This document shows, piece by piece, positions 38,315-48,592 of a DNA stretch of 64,000 nt (its first letter is position 1; each line of letters begins with the position of its first letter). Made by a program: the position numbers and the translations under genes. Under the pieces are notes generated by a model. It saw nothing but the letters and a program-made list of their open reading frames with translations. It ran no database searches and was not told the DNA's origin. The DNA lies in assembly GCF_001956855.1 (NCBI RefSeq), contig NZ_MTHD01000003.1:124001-188000 (forward strand), given 5' to 3'. Origin of the DNA: Azonexus hydrophilus (GTDB lineage Bacteria; Pseudomonadota; Gammaproteobacteria; Burkholderiales; Rhodocyclaceae).

Positions 38315-39025
38315 TCAGGCCGTGTCTACGGACGCAACGAAAACGTAACCCTGGGAACGCAGTGTCTTGATGAAACTGCTGCCATCCGGTTGGTTGCCGA
38401 GAATACGCCGGATCTGGCTGACATGGACGTCGATGATGCGGTCGTAGGGGACGTATTCGCGTTTTAGAACGCGTGATAATTTTTCGCGAGACAGGGGTTC
38501 GAAGGGGTGGTCAAGGAAGGCCATCAGCAAGGCAAAACCTGATACCCCTATGGAAACCGGCGCGCCGTCACCATTCAGCAATTCACGCGACGCAGTATCG
38601 AGCGTCCAGTGCCCGAAACGCAATCGCCGCAAATCGCTTCTGCTGATTGCCGGAGTGGTGCGCAACTGACTGCGCCGCAACAGGCTGCGGGTGCGTGCCA
38701 GCAGTTCGCGCATGTTGCAGGGCTTGGGCAGAAAATCGTCGGCGCCGATTTCGATGCCGATGATGCGTTCTATTTCATCTGAGCGGGTCGAGTGGATCAG
38801 CACGGGAATTTCTGATTGCTGGCGCAACTGGCGCAGCAATTCGAGGCCGTCCGCATCGGGCAGGCTCAGGTCAAGGATGATTACATCCGGCTTGCGCGCA
38901 AGCAGCCGCCACATGGCTGCACCATTTTCAGCGAAAATACTGTCTATGCCGGCAGTGGCAAGTGTTGTACCCAGCACATGGCGTGTTCCGGGGTCATCTT
39001 CGACGATCAATGCGGTCTGTGTCAT
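38315..39025 (-). CDS. OmpR-family response regulator
   Basis: A 236-residue regulator from the ATG at 39025 (MTQTALIVEDD). Receiver domain with phospho-acceptor Asp52 (VIILDLSLPDADG), switch residue in LIHSTRSDE and Lys in FLPKPCNMRELL. Winged-helix DNA-binding domain at about 140-232 with FALLMAFLDHPFEPLSREKLS, RIIDVHVSQIRRIL and IKTLRSQGYVFVA. It is divergent from the Hpt/hybrid-kinase genes, so it is the best candidate for the final output of that relay. Confidence 0.92.
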   Translation of the reverse strand: MTQTALIVEDDPGTRHVLGTTLATAGIDSIFAENGAAMWRLLARKPDVIILDLSLPDADGLELLRQLRQQSEIPVLIHSTRSDEIERIIGIEIGADDFLPKPCNMRELLARTRSLLRRSQLRTTPAISRSDLRRLRFGHWTLDTASRELLNGDGAPVSIGVSGFALLMAFLDHPFEPLSREKLSRVLKREYVPYDRIIDVHVSQIRRILGNQPDGSSFIKTLRSQGYVFVASVDTA

Positions 39026-39202
39026 GGGTTGAACAAAGATGCTTAATGGAAGTGATTGTAATGCATTGTAAAAGGAAGTGCGTGCGCCTGCGTACAACAG
39101 TGGCTGGTCGCATGTTTCCGGAAAAACAGGGATTTACCAATCTTCAACCATGGTTTTCTGCTGTAGCGGGACAATGTCGAAATACCCAACGGTAACCACA
39201 GT

Positions 39203-39604
39203 GTGAATGCCATGATGCTTATACCTCAAAAGCTTGACGGTTTCGATGTCGAGGATGCCGTAGCACGCATGCTGGATCGTCCCGAACTATGGTGGCAGGC
39301 AGTCGGTTTCTTCGTTCATCATTTTTCCGACTGGAAAGATAACTGGCGAAACGCAATCGGAGATGATCACGCCGAGCGCCGGCAGGTGCACTCAATCCGC
39401 AGTGCGGCGGCCAATGTTGGGGCAAAAATGCTGGCGGGACAGGCTGAACGCATGGAGCAGGTCTTGCTGCGGCGGCTCGACGGTAGCGATGACGAGATCC
39501 CGGCGGTCTGGCGCGAGGAACTGGCTGCAGCTTTTGATGTCGCCTGGGGATGTGCGGCACGGGCCTGGCAGGACGCAGGCAGTGATCTGCCGGAGCTTTC
39601 GTGA
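39203..39604 (+). CDS. lone histidine phosphotransfer (Hpt) protein
   Basis: A 133-residue protein (GTG at 39203, or 130 residues from the ATG at 39212). It is small and helical with an Hpt-type site [14 protein letters not shown]: His63, then a basic residue and A-x-x-x-G, plus the following LAGQAERME helix. It overlaps the hybrid kinase start by four bases. No ribosome site is obvious for either start. Assigned from the motif and its neighbours; overall similarity to well-known Hpt proteins is modest. Confidence 0.75.
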   Translation: MNAMMLIPQKLDGFDVEDAVARMLDRPELWWQAVGFFVHHFSDWKDNWRNAIGDDHAERRQVHSIRSAAANVGAKMLAGQAERMEQVLLRRLDGSDDEIPAVWREELAAAFDVAWGCAARAWQDAGSDLPELS

Positions 39605-41985
39605 CCCGTGCTGCTGGTCCCGCATCGCTGAGCCAGCATCTGGCCCGGGTTAACCTGCGGGTTCTCGTGGCGTCTTTTCTGGTTTTGTCCCTGGTCATCC
39701 TGTTGACAGCTGGCTGGCTCGATTTGCGTGATCGTGTGGACGAGAGCCGCGCGCGACTGGCGCTGCTCGAGAGTACTCTGGCCAATAGCCTGCTTCATGC
39801 TGACCAGACCAGAGTGGATGCGCTTGCAGAAATCCTGCATGTGCAACCGGATTTGCGCTCGCTGGCGCTATACAAGAATGATCGCAGCCTGTTTCTCGAA
39901 TATCGTCGCCCGGGGGTTGAGGCAAGCAGTCTTGATTGGCCGCTTTCGACTGCTGACGGATACCGTATCTTCTGGAACCATATCGATTTTTCCGGAAAGA
40001 TCGAACTGGATGGTGTTTCCGCAGGATGGATCAGGATCAGCATCGATCTTGATAGATTGCACAAGCAGTTGCTTGGCTACGCTGTGCTGATCCTGCTCGA
40101 ATTCGCCTTGGCGCTATGGGTGATCCTGCGTCTGCAGGCTGTCCAGGTCGAGCGTACCGTGCGGCCGCTGAACATGCTGAACGAAAGCATGGCTGAAATA
40201 TCCCTGGGGCGACTTGATACGCGCGCAGCGCATGCGGACATTGCCGAGTTTGATCGTCTGAGCGAGGGCTTCAACCAGATGGTTGCCCAGATACGCGAAC
40301 GTGATCACTGGCTGGCATCACATCTCGGCAACCTGGAGCAGATAGTCGAGCAACGAACCCGCGAGTTGCGTCAGGCAAAAGAGGTTGCGGAAGCAGGGAG
40401 CCAGGCGAAGAGCGAGTTTCTGGCCACCATGAGCCATGAAATCCGGACGCCGATGAATGGCGTGCTGGGGATGACCGAGTTGTTGCTGAACACCGAACTT
40501 GCACCGACCCAGCGGCAGTTCGTCGAAGCCGTGGATCGTTCGGGGCGCCATCTGCTGGCGATCATCAACGATGTGCTCGATTTTTCGAAAATCGAAGCGG
40601 GGCATTTCGAACTGGAGGAGGAGGATTTCGACCTCGGCAGGCTTCTCGAGGAGGCGGTCGAACTGTTTTCCCAACCGGCGAACAAGAAGGGTCTGGCGCT
40701 GATGATCGAGCTGCCGATCGGGAACTGCCTGCGCATCCGGGGTGATGCCTTGCGCCTGCGTCAGGTCGTTGCCAATTTGCTGAATAATGCGGTCAAGTTC
40801 ACGGATCAGGGCGAAATCGTGCTGCGCCTGCGGCTGATGCCGGCTGAACCGGGACTGTTGGTGTTTGAGCTGGAGGTCCGGGACAGTGGTATCGGCATTC
40901 CCCGTGAGGCCCAGGAGCGTATTTTCGAACATTTTGCCCAGGCCGATGGTTCGACGACCCGGCGTTTCGGTGGAACCGGGCTGGGCCTTGCCATATGTCG
41001 TCGCCTTGTCGACATGATGGGGGGGCAGATTGCTGTCGATAGCCAGCCCGGGCTTGGCTCATCTTTCACCGTTTGTTTGTCGTTGCCGCTTGCCGAGCAG
41101 AGCATGGTTGCAGCGTCCTCTGCTGAAGCATCGAACACGACGCTGCGTCGGGTCGATCTGGCGGTTGGCGAACCTGCATCGACGGTGCCGCGTTTGCGCG
41201 GACGGGTCCTGCTTGCCGAAGACAACGAGAGCAACCAGATCGTGGCCAGAACGCATCTTGAACGTTTCGGGCTGCAGGTACTGGTTGTAAACAATGGTCA
41301 ACAGGCACTCGACCTGTTGGCTCAGGAGTCATTTGACCTGGTCCTGATGGATTGCCAGATGCCGGTCCTCGATGGTTTTACTGCCTGTGCTGCGCTGCGC
41401 CAGAGAGAGGCGGAAAGTGGCGTGCCGCATCTTCCGGTGGTGGCCTTGACGGCCAATGCCATGCGCGATGATCGCGAGCGTTGCCTGGCGGCGGGGATGG
41501 ACGACTACCTGGCCAAGCCATATCGCGGCGAGGAAATCCTGGCTGTTCTCGAGCGCTGGCTACCGCGCGAGCGACGCAAGCCGCCAGCACTTGCCTCTGG
41601 CAGTGCGGCGCAGGGTTTGCCACCCAATCATCCGGTTGACCCCAGTGCCTTCGAACAATTGCGCACATTGGCGCCAAGTGGGGCAAATGCCCTGATCCGG
41701 CAGTTGATCGAGGCTTATCTGCGAGGTGGTGAAAAGCTCTGGCATGATTTCGAGGAGGCGCTGACGGCAGGAGATGCGCCCGCCATGGCTGCTGCCTGTC
41801 ATACCCTCAAGTCGAGCAGCTACAACGTCGGAGCGGTGCGTCTTGCGGGTCTGTGCAGGGAAATCGAGGGCCTGTGCCGCGACTGCAGGCCAGAAGAGGT
41901 GCTGGCGCTGCATCCGGGCTTGCAGTCGGAATGGCGTGCCGTACAGGATGTCCTGTCGACGATGCTGGAAAAGGAACTGACATGA
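39601..41985 (+). CDS. hybrid sensor histidine kinase with receiver and Hpt domains
   Basis: A 794-residue BarA/ArcB-like kinase (GTG start, GTGA overlap with the Hpt gene). Membrane helices near 18-40 and 160-180 bracket a periplasmic domain with a CHASE8-like pattern ([20 protein letters not shown]). Then come HAMP, a coiled coil, HisKA with [20 protein letters not shown] (His near 280), ATPase ([35 protein letters not shown]), receiver with Asp near 584 ([13 protein letters not shown]) and Hpt with His near 734 ([13 protein letters not shown]). The phosphorelay is complete within one chain. It ends in an ATGA overlap with a lone receiver. Confidence 0.95.
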   Translation: MTRAAGPASLSQHLARVNLRVLVASFLVLSLVILLTAGWLDLRDRVDESRARLALLESTLANSLLHADQTRVDALAEILHVQPDLRSLALYKNDRSLFLEYRRPGVEASSLDWPLSTADGYRIFWNHIDFSGKIELDGVSAGWIRISIDLDRLHKQLLGYAVLILLEFALALWVILRLQAVQVERTVRPLNMLNESMAEISLGRLDTRAAHADIAEFDRLSEGFNQMVAQIRERDHWLASHLGNLEQIVEQRTRELRQAKEVAEAGSQAKSEFLATMSHEIRTPMNGVLGMTELLLNTELAPTQRQFVEAVDRSGRHLLAIINDVLDFSKIEAGHFELEEEDFDLGRLLEEAVELFSQPANKKGLALMIELPIGNCLRIRGDALRLRQVVANLLNNAVKFTDQGEIVLRLRLMPAEPGLLVFELEVRDSGIGIPREAQERIFEHFAQADGSTTRRFGGTGLGLAICRRLVDMMGGQIAVDSQPGLGSSFTVCLSLPLAEQSMVAASSAEASNTTLRRVDLAVGEPASTVPRLRGRVLLAEDNESNQIVARTHLERFGLQVLVVNNGQQALDLLAQESFDLVLMDCQMPVLDGFTACAALRQREAESGVPHLPVVALTANAMRDDRERCLAAGMDDYLAKPYRGEEILAVLERWLPRERRKPPALASGSAAQGLPPNHPVDPSAFEQLRTLAPSGANALIRQLIEAYLRGGEKLWHDFEEALTAGDAPAMAAACHTLKSSSYNVGAVRLAGLCREIEGLCRDCRPEEVLALHPGLQSEWRAVQDVLSTMLEKELT

Positions 41986-42353
41986 CTCAGCGCAGCTTGC
42001 GGGTTCTGGCCGCGGATGACGATCCAACGATGGCGCTGTTGCTGAAGACGGTGCTTTCTGCGCCGCAGTTCCAGCTGGTAATGGTTGATGATGGTCAGGC
42101 CGCTCTGGATGCCTGTGCCACGCCAGGGGCTTTCGATATCGTTCTGCTCGATGTCGAAATGCCTTTGCTCGATGGATTGCAGGTCGCAACCCAGCTTCGT
42201 CAGCGCGAGGGAGGCGGCTTGCCGATCGTTTTGCTGACCGGGCGCGAGGACAGGCTATTTCTCGACGCACGGGCCGCCCTGGCAGCGCATCATTTGCCCA
42301 AACCGGTTGATTGGACAGGGCTGCCGGCTTTCCTGCGGGGATTGGTGGACTGA
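41982..42353 (+). CDS. single-domain response regulator
   Basis: A 123-residue stand-alone receiver. Acidic pocket ADDDP (11-15), phospho-acceptor Asp57 ([13 protein letters not shown]), switch Thr in VLLTGRED and Lys in HLPKPVDW (near 107). No output domain, so it probably works as a CheY-like protein or as an intermediate in the phosphorelay of the kinase just upstream, with which it is translationally coupled. Confidence 0.92.
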   Translation: MTQRSLRVLAADDDPTMALLLKTVLSAPQFQLVMVDDGQAALDACATPGAFDIVLLDVEMPLLDGLQVATQLRQREGGGLPIVLLTGREDRLFLDARAALAAHHLPKPVDWTGLPAFLRGLVD

Positions 42354-42440
42354 AGCGGCTGTTGCTGCGCGCGACGGCAGACTCGGGTTAGACTCCGGCC
42401 TGAAGTACTTTGATTAATGTCTGAATGGAGGAGGGGAAAA

Positions 42441-42743
42441 ATGAAAAAGACAATTTCTGCAATGCTTGCCGGCCTGTTGGTCGCGGTGCCGGCAATGGCG
42501 TCGGAAGATCTGGCCAAAGCAAAGAACTGCCTGACCTGCCACGCGCCCGAGAAAAAGATTGTCGGGCCGAGTTACAAGGATATTACGGCCAAGCGTGCCG
42601 GCGAAAGGGGTGCGGAGGCTGCGCTCGCTGCCAAGATCAAGAACGGCAGCAAAGATGAATGGGGCAAGGTGCCGATGCCGCCGAATGCCGTCAGTGATGC
42701 CGAGGCCGCAACCCTGGCCAAGTGGGTTCTGTCGTTCAAGTAA
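42441..42743 (+). CDS. small c-type cytochrome (c551/c552-like)
   Basis: A 100-residue periplasmic monohaem cytochrome. Signal peptide at 1-21 (SAMLAGLLVAVPAMAS), haem site CLTCH (Cys30, Cys33, His34) and an axial Met in KVPMPPNAVS near 78. Start at 42441 has a strong GGAGGAGGGG ribosome site; the longer in-frame version from 42417 is ruled out by this. Likely an electron donor to a terminal oxidase or peroxidase; no partner is adjacent. Confidence 0.94.
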   Translation: MKKTISAMLAGLLVAVPAMASEDLAKAKNCLTCHAPEKKIVGPSYKDITAKRAGERGAEAALAAKIKNGSKDEWGKVPMPPNAVSDAEAATLAKWVLSFK

Positions 42744-42762
42744 CACCTTCATTGCATCAGGA

Positions 42763-42782
42763 AGGCGCCCGTAGAGGCGCCT
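42763..42782 (+). terminator. hairpin after the cytochrome gene
   Basis: Stem AGGCGCC/GGCGCCT (42763-42769 / 42776-42782), loop CGTAGA, 19 bp past the stop. No T-run follows, so termination may be partial. Confidence 0.45.
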
Positions 42783-42807
42783 GAAAGAACAACAACCGGA
42801 GACTGAC

Positions 42808-44085
42808 ATGGGGCCGTTGACTCCCGAACAGCGTCGACGGCGCTGGATGGCGCTGGCCATCGTTGCGCTGGCGTACATCCTTTCGTTTTTCCAGCGCTTC
42901 GCGCCGGCCGGCATCGCCCAGGACCTGGCGGCGGCTTTCCAGACATCGGCGGCTTCGCTTGGCGTGCTGGCGGCGACCTATTTCTACATCTATACGCTGA
43001 TGCAGATCCCGACCGGGATTCTTGCCGATACCCTCGGGCCGCGGCGGATACTGGCCCTGGGTGGGATCATCGGCGGCCTCGGCAGCCTGCTGTTCGGTTT
43101 TGCTCCTACCCTCGATCTGGCGCTGGTTGGCCGGACGCTGGTCGGGTTGGGGGTTTCGGTCACTTTCATTGCGATGCTCAAGCTGGTGGCGGTGTGGTTC
43201 GAGGAGAACCGTTTTGCGACCATCGTCGGCATCTGCATGCTGGTTGGTAACCTCGGTTCGGTGCTGGCCGGTGCGCCACTGTCGGCGATGGCCCAGGCAA
43301 CTGGCTGGCGTGGTGTGTTCATCGGCGTCGGCGTAATCTCGCTGGCGCTTGGCGTGCTGTGCTGGCTGATCGTCCGCGATGCGCCGACCGCGACCGGCGA
43401 GGCAGTCCGCCCGCGTTTTGACCGGACGGTGGTGCTCTCAAGCTTGCTGGCGGTGATCCGCAACCGTGCTACCTGGCCGGCGGCATTGGTTAATACCGGG
43501 ATGTCCGGCTCCTTCTTCACCTTTGCCGGATTGTGGGCGACGCCCTACCTGATGCAGGTGCATGGCATGGAGCGCTCAACTGCCGCCAATCATCTTTCGC
43601 TGTGGTTCGGCGGTTTTGCCGTCGGTTGCCTGTTCATCGGCGGCCTGTCCGACCGGCTCGGCCGGCGCAAGCCGGTGATGATCGCCGTCTCGCATCTCTA
43701 TGTCGCGATCTGGCTGCTCCTGCTGTCCTGTGTGACGATGCCGCTCAGCCTGTCCTACCTGCTTTTTGCCCTGCTTGGCCTGTCGACCGCAGGATTCAGC
43801 CTGACCTGGGCTTGTGCCAAGGAGGTCAATCCGCCGTTGCTGTCCGGCATGTCGACCAGCGTTGCCAACATGGGTGGATTCCTCTGCGCCGCGATCATGC
43901 AGCCGGTCGTCGGCTGGCTCATGGATCTTGGCTGGCATGGCGAGATGGTTGGCGGAGCCAGAGTTTACGACGTGGGCACCTGGCAGAACGGGGTGCTTGC
44001 CGTGACGCTGTGTGCAGCGCTCGGTGCGGCAGCCAGCTGGCGTATCCGCGAGACACGCTGTCGCAATATCTGGCAGGCGGCCTGA
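42808..44085 (+). CDS. MFS transporter
   Basis: A 425-residue major-facilitator protein with about 12 helices. The signature after helix 2 is GILADTLGPRRILALGG (G-x3-D-x2-G-x-R-R type) and its repeat is GGLSDRLGRRKPVM after helix 8. AILSFFQRFAPAGIAQDL-like N-terminus (YILSFFQRFAPAGIAQDLA) places it near organic-acid/sugar-phosphate-type MFS carriers. The ribosome site is CCGGAG. Substrate unknown; it stands alone between the cytochrome and the RND genes. Confidence 0.9.
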   Translation: MGPLTPEQRRRRWMALAIVALAYILSFFQRFAPAGIAQDLAAAFQTSAASLGVLAATYFYIYTLMQIPTGILADTLGPRRILALGGIIGGLGSLLFGFAPTLDLALVGRTLVGLGVSVTFIAMLKLVAVWFEENRFATIVGICMLVGNLGSVLAGAPLSAMAQATGWRGVFIGVGVISLALGVLCWLIVRDAPTATGEAVRPRFDRTVVLSSLLAVIRNRATWPAALVNTGMSGSFFTFAGLWATPYLMQVHGMERSTAANHLSLWFGGFAVGCLFIGGLSDRLGRRKPVMIAVSHLYVAIWLLLLSCVTMPLSLSYLLFALLGLSTAGFSLTWACAKEVNPPLLSGMSTSVANMGGFLCAAIMQPVVGWLMDLGWHGEMVGGARVYDVGTWQNGVLAVTLCAALGAAASWRIRETRCRNIWQAA

Positions 44086-44156
44086 TATTTATTTTGCGCA
44101 TGGCATGAAGTCGTAGAATCAGGCTTCTGCCTTGCTACGGGTGTGTGAATTAGCGT

Positions 44157-45155
44157 ATGCTTATATTCATGAAATCCATTGCGCGCTCCCTGATTTTTGC
44201 CCTTGCTCTGGCGTCGACCGCAATCATGGCGGCTGACCCCTTGCCGGTCATCACCGTCAAACTGCATCCGGTCGACCTGACTTTCCCGGCGGAGTCCGTC
44301 GTCGAGGCCGTGCAACAGACGACGATCGGTGCCCAGGTCGCCGGCCGGGTGCTGGAAGTGCGCGCCGACGCCGGCCAGCGGGTGAGCAAGGGCGACCTCC
44401 TGATGCGCATCGATGCGCGCGAGGCGAGCGAAGCCGCCCGGGCTGCCGACGCCCAGTACAACGTGGCGAAACTCAATTACGAACGGCACCAGCAGTTGAA
44501 GGCGCAGAAGTTCGTCAGCCAGGCCGCGCTCGACAAGGCCAAGGCCGATTTCGATGCGGCTGCCGCCAATCGCGGTGCCGCCGGTGCCAGCCAGAGCCAC
44601 GCCACCATCGTCGCACCGATGGCCGGCATCGTTGCCCGGCGTCATGCCGAAGCCGGCGACATGGCGATGCCGGGAACGCCGCTGTTCACCATCTACCAGC
44701 CGGGCAGCCTGCGCGTTACTGCCAGCGTGCCGCAGTATCGTCTGGCGGCGATGCGCGGTGTGACGACGGCCCGCGTCGAGTTTCCCGAACTCGGCAAGTG
44801 GGTCGAGGCGACCGCCGTCCAGGTGCTGCCGACGGCTGACGCGGCGACCCACGTTTCCCAGGTCCGCGTGACCCTGCCGGCGTTGCCGGACGCCACGCCC
44901 GGCATGTTTGCCCGCGTCCATTTCGTCACCGGCCGCGCCGACAAGCTGACCGTGCCGGCCAGCGCCGTGCTGCGCCGCGGCGAGGTCGCCGCCGTTTATG
45001 TGCAATTGCCGGACAATCGTCTCAGCCTGCGCCAGTTGCGCCTGGGCGAGGCTGTCGGCCAGGGCGAGATCGAGGTGCTGGCCGGGCTGGCTGCGGGCGA
45101 CAAGGTCGTCACCGACCCGGTCAAGGCGGCCATCCAGATCCAGTCGGGCAAGTAG
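44157..45155 (+). CDS. RND efflux periplasmic adaptor
   Basis: A 332-residue membrane-fusion protein. Signal peptide at 1-25 (MKSIARSLIFALALASTAIMA from residue 5; the ATG at 44169 may be the true start). The lipoyl halves are TTIGAQVAGRVLEVRADAGQRVSKGDLL and ATIVAPMAGIVARRHAEAGDM around an alpha-hairpin; beta-barrel and membrane-proximal domains follow (TVPASAVLRRGEVAAVYVQ). Three bases separate it from the RND pump gene, with which it forms a pair. No outer-membrane factor is in this operon. Confidence 0.93.
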   Translation: MLIFMKSIARSLIFALALASTAIMAADPLPVITVKLHPVDLTFPAESVVEAVQQTTIGAQVAGRVLEVRADAGQRVSKGDLLMRIDAREASEAARAADAQYNVAKLNYERHQQLKAQKFVSQAALDKAKADFDAAAANRGAAGASQSHATIVAPMAGIVARRHAEAGDMAMPGTPLFTIYQPGSLRVTASVPQYRLAAMRGVTTARVEFPELGKWVEATAVQVLPTADAATHVSQVRVTLPALPDATPGMFARVHFVTGRADKLTVPASAVLRRGEVAAVYVQLPDNRLSLRQLRLGEAVGQGEIEVLAGLAAGDKVVTDPVKAAIQIQSGK

Positions 45156-45158
45156 GCC

Positions 45159-48100
45159 ATGGCTGCTGAAAAAACCTCGCTCGGCATTTCCGGGCGCATA
45201 GCCGCCGCCTTCCAGGATTCGCGGATCACGCCGTTGCTGGCGCTGGTCGCCTTCCTGCTCGGCGTTTTCGCGACGCTGGTCACGCCGCGCGAGGAAGAGC
45301 CGCAGATCGACGTGACCATGGCCGACGTGCTGGTCGCCTGGCCGGGCGCTTCGGCCAAGGATGTCGAGAATCTGGTGGCGACGCCGGGCGAGCAGGTGCT
45401 GTCGCGCATGCATGGCGTCGAGCACGTCTATTCCATGTCGCGGCCGGGCATGGCGGTGATCACCGTGCAGTTCGACGTTGGCGTCAAATACAACGACGCG
45501 GTGCTGCGCCTGCACGATACCGTGATGGCGCATCGCGACTGGCTGCCGGCCAATCTCGGCGTGTCCGAGCCGGTGATCAAGCCGCGCGGTATCGACGACG
45601 TGCCCATCGTTGCGCTGACCTTCCACACCGCCGATCCGGCGCGTTCGGCCTACGAACTGCAACAGGTGGCGCGTGCGGTCGAGATTGAACTGAAACGGAT
45701 CAAGGGCACGCGCGACATTTCGACGCTTGGCGGGCCGGACCACGCCGTGCGCGTGCTGCTCGACGCTGAACGGATGAACGCTTTCGGTGTCACGCCGCAG
45801 GACATCGCTGGCGCGCTGACCGTTTCGAACGCGCTGCAGACTTCCGGCAGCTTGGTCTCCGGCAATCGCGAAATTCTCGTGCAGACCGGGACTTACCTCG
45901 AGTCGGCGGCGGATGTGAAGCGTCTGGTGGTCACCGTCCGCGAGCGGAAACCGATCTACCTGAGCGACGTTGCCAGCGTCGAGGACGGCCCCGACCAGCC
46001 GCAGCGCTACGCCTGGTTCGGGACCAAGGATGGTGAATTCCCGGCGGTCACCATCCAGATTTCCAAGCAGCCCGGCGTAAATGCCGCCGATGTCGCGAAT
46101 GCTGCGGTCGACCGTATCGACAGCCTGAAAAACGTCGTCATTCCAGACGGCGTAGAAGTTACGGTCACCCGCAACTACGGCGAGACTGCCACCGAGAAGG
46201 CGCAGAAGCTGATCGGCAAGCTGGTCTTCGCCACCGCCTTCGTCGTGTTGCTGGTCTTCTTCGCGCTGGGCAAGCGCGAAGCGGTGATCGTCGGCATCGC
46301 CGTGACGCTGACGCTGGCGGCGACGCTGTTCGCCTCATGGACCTGGGGCTTCACGCTCAACCGGGTGTCGCTGTTCGCGCTGATCTTCTCGATCGGCATC
46401 CTGGTCGATGATGCAATTGTCGTCGTCGAGAATATTCACCGCTGGCAGGCCCTGTATCCGGAAAAGACCCTGCTCGAAATCATTCCCGGCGCGGTCGATG
46501 AAGTCGGCGGGCCGACCATCCTGGCGACGCTGACCGTCATCGCCGCGCTGCTGCCGATGGCCTTCGTCTCCGGGCTGATGGGGCCGTACATGAGCCCGAT
46601 CCCGATCAACTCGTCGATGGGCATGGCCATTTCGCTGGCCATCGCCTTCGTCGTCACGCCCTGGCTGGCGGTGCGGCTGATGAAATCGCACGGCGCCGGT
46701 CATGGTGCGGCGCCGGTGTCGAAGCTGGATGCAAAACTCGACAGCACTTTCCGCAAGTTGCTGACGCCCTTCCTCGATCCGCTCAAGGGCGCCGCGGCGC
46801 GGGTGAAACTGGCCATCGTTGTCGTTCTGCTGATCCTCGGTTCGGTGTCGCTGGCGTATTTTCAGCTCGTTGTACTGAAGATGCTGCCGTTCGACAACAA
46901 GAGCGAATTCCAGATCATCGTCGACATGCCGGTCGGCACACCGGTAGAAGAAACGGCGCGAGTGCTGCAGGAAATCGGCGCCGAGCTGGCCAGGGTCGAG
47001 GAGGTGACGAATTACCAGGCCTACGCCGGCACTGCCAGTCCGATCAATTTCAACGGTCTGGTCCGCCAGTATTACCTGCGGGCCGCCCCGGAAAAGGGCG
47101 ACATCCAGGTCAATCTGGTCGACAAGGCCCATCGTTCACGGAAAAGTCATGAAATCGCCGCCGGCGTGCGCGCGGCGGTCGAAGCCGTGGGCCAGCGCAA
47201 CGGCGGCGTCGCCAAGGTCGTCGAAGTGCCGCCCGGGCCGCCGGTGATGTCGCCCATCGTCGCCGAGATCTACGGCCCCGACTACGCCGGCCAGATCGCC
47301 GTCGGCAAACAGGTGCGCCAGGCGTTTACAGAAACCGACGACATCGTCGCCATCGATGATTACATCGACGCCGATTCACGCAAGTTCGTGCTCCATGTGC
47401 TGCAGTCCAAGGCCGCGCAACTGGGTGTGGCGCAGAGCGACATCGTCGAGGTGGTCGGCATGGGCCTGGCCGGCATGGACGTGACGCCGGTACGCAATGC
47501 CGATTCCAAGTTCGCTGTGCCGGTGCGCGTGCTGCTGCCGGCCGAGCAGAAATCGACCCTCGATGCCCTGCTCAAGCTGCGCGTGCGCTCGCGCGACGGG
47601 GCGCTGGTGCCGGTCTCGGAACTGGTCGAGGTGCGCGACACGGCGCGCGAGAAGACGATTTACCACAAGGACCTGCTGCCGGTGGTCTATGTCGTCGGCG
47701 ACATGGGCGGCAAGCTCGATTCGCCGCTCTACGGCATGTTCGACATCCGCTCGAAGATCAACGGTATGGCACTCAAGGAAGGTGGCACGCTTGGCGAATG
47801 GTTCATCCGCCAGCCGACCGATCCCTACGCCGGCTACAGCGTCAAATGGGACGGCGAGTGGCAGGTCACCTACGAAACTTTCCGCGACATGGGCCTGGCC
47901 TACGCGGTCGGGCTGATATTGATTTATCTGCTGGTGGTCGCTCACTTCGGCAGCTATCTCGTGCCACTGATCATCATGGCCCCGATCCCGCTGACCATCA
48001 TCGGCGTGATGCCCGGCCACGCCTTGTTTGGCGCGCAATTCACGGCGACTTCGATGATCGGCATGATCGCGCTGGCCGGCATCATCGTCCGCAACTCGAT

Positions 48101-48362
48101 CCTGCTCGTCGATTTCATCAAGCAGCAGGTCGCCGCCGGCATGGATTTCCACGACGCGGTGATCCAGTCGGCGGCGGTGCGCGCCAAGCCGATTGCGCTG
48201 ACTGCATTGGCTGCCATGCTCGGCGCCATGTTTATCCTCGACGACCCGATCTTCAACGGCCTGGCGCTGGCGCTGATCTTCGGCATCCTGGTGTCCACGC
48301 TGCTGACCCTGGTCGTCATCCCCGTGCTGTATTACGCCGCTTTCAGAAAGGAACACGCATGA
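45159..48362 (+). CDS. RND efflux pump, inner-membrane permease
   Basis: A 1067-residue AcrB-superfamily transporter with two large periplasmic loops and 12 helices expected. It shows MADVLVAWPGASAKDVENLVATP near residue 50, the proton-relay helix 4 segment FSIGILVDDAIVVVENIHR (two adjacent Asp, near 415), and GMIALAGIIVRNSILLVDFI near 970. The N-terminal sequence differs from the best-known drug pumps; the substrate cannot be assigned. Overlaps the next small gene by four bases. Confidence 0.94.
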   Translation: MAAEKTSLGISGRIAAAFQDSRITPLLALVAFLLGVFATLVTPREEEPQIDVTMADVLVAWPGASAKDVENLVATPGEQVLSRMHGVEHVYSMSRPGMAVITVQFDVGVKYNDAVLRLHDTVMAHRDWLPANLGVSEPVIKPRGIDDVPIVALTFHTADPARSAYELQQVARAVEIELKRIKGTRDISTLGGPDHAVRVLLDAERMNAFGVTPQDIAGALTVSNALQTSGSLVSGNREILVQTGTYLESAADVKRLVVTVRERKPIYLSDVASVEDGPDQPQRYAWFGTKDGEFPAVTIQISKQPGVNAADVANAAVDRIDSLKNVVIPDGVEVTVTRNYGETATEKAQKLIGKLVFATAFVVLLVFFALGKREAVIVGIAVTLTLAATLFASWTWGFTLNRVSLFALIFSIGILVDDAIVVVENIHRWQALYPEKTLLEIIPGAVDEVGGPTILATLTVIAALLPMAFVSGLMGPYMSPIPINSSMGMAISLAIAFVVTPWLAVRLMKSHGAGHGAAPVSKLDAKLDSTFRKLLTPFLDPLKGAAARVKLAIVVVLLILGSVSLAYFQLVVLKMLPFDNKSEFQIIVDMPVGTPVEETARVLQEIGAELARVEEVTNYQAYAGTASPINFNGLVRQYYLRAAPEKGDIQVNLVDKAHRSRKSHEIAAGVRAAVEAVGQRNGGVAKVVEVPPGPPVMSPIVAEIYGPDYAGQIAVGKQVRQAFTETDDIVAIDDYIDADSRKFVLHVLQSKAAQLGVAQSDIVEVVGMGLAGMDVTPVRNADSKFAVPVRVLLPAEQKSTLDALLKLRVRSRDGALVPVSELVEVRDTAREKTIYHKDLLPVVYVVGDMGGKLDSPLYGMFDIRSKINGMALKEGGTLGEWFIRQPTDPYAGYSVKWDGEWQVTYETFRDMGLAYAVGLILIYLLVVAHFGSYLVPLIIMAPIPLTIIGVMPGHALFGAQFTATSMIGMIALAGIIVRNSILLVDFIKQQVAAGMDFHDAVIQSAAVRAKPIALTALAAMLGAMFILDDPIFNGLALALIFGILVSTLLTLVVIPVLYYAAFRKEHA

Positions 48363-48583
48363 CCATCGAACGCATCATCCGCATCATGGCCGGCTTCTTC
48401 GTCATGCTCTCGCTGGCGCTCGGCTGGCAGGGCAGCCCGGTCTTCGTCTCTGAATGGTTCCTGGCATTCACCGCCTTCGTCGGCTTCAACCTGTTCCAGA
48501 GCGGCTTCACCGGCTTCTGCCCGCCGGAGAAGCTGCTAAAGAAGCTTGGCGTCAAATCCAGCGGTGGTTCCTGCGGGGGGTGA
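48359..48583 (+). CDS. DUF2892 small membrane protein
   Basis: A 74-residue protein of the YgaP-C-terminal/DUF2892 type: two hydrophobic segments (IRIMAGFFVMLSLALGW and WFLAFTAFVGFNLFQSGFTGF) followed by CPPEKLLKKLGVK and a short SSGGSCGG tail. The start overlaps the RND stop by four bases, so it is the third gene of the efflux operon. Small DUF2892 proteins often accompany RND genes in beta- and gammaproteobacteria; role unknown. Confidence 0.88.
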   Translation: MTIERIIRIMAGFFVMLSLALGWQGSPVFVSEWFLAFTAFVGFNLFQSGFTGFCPPEKLLKKLGVKSSGGSCGG

Positions 48584-48592
48584 GGCGGCGCT

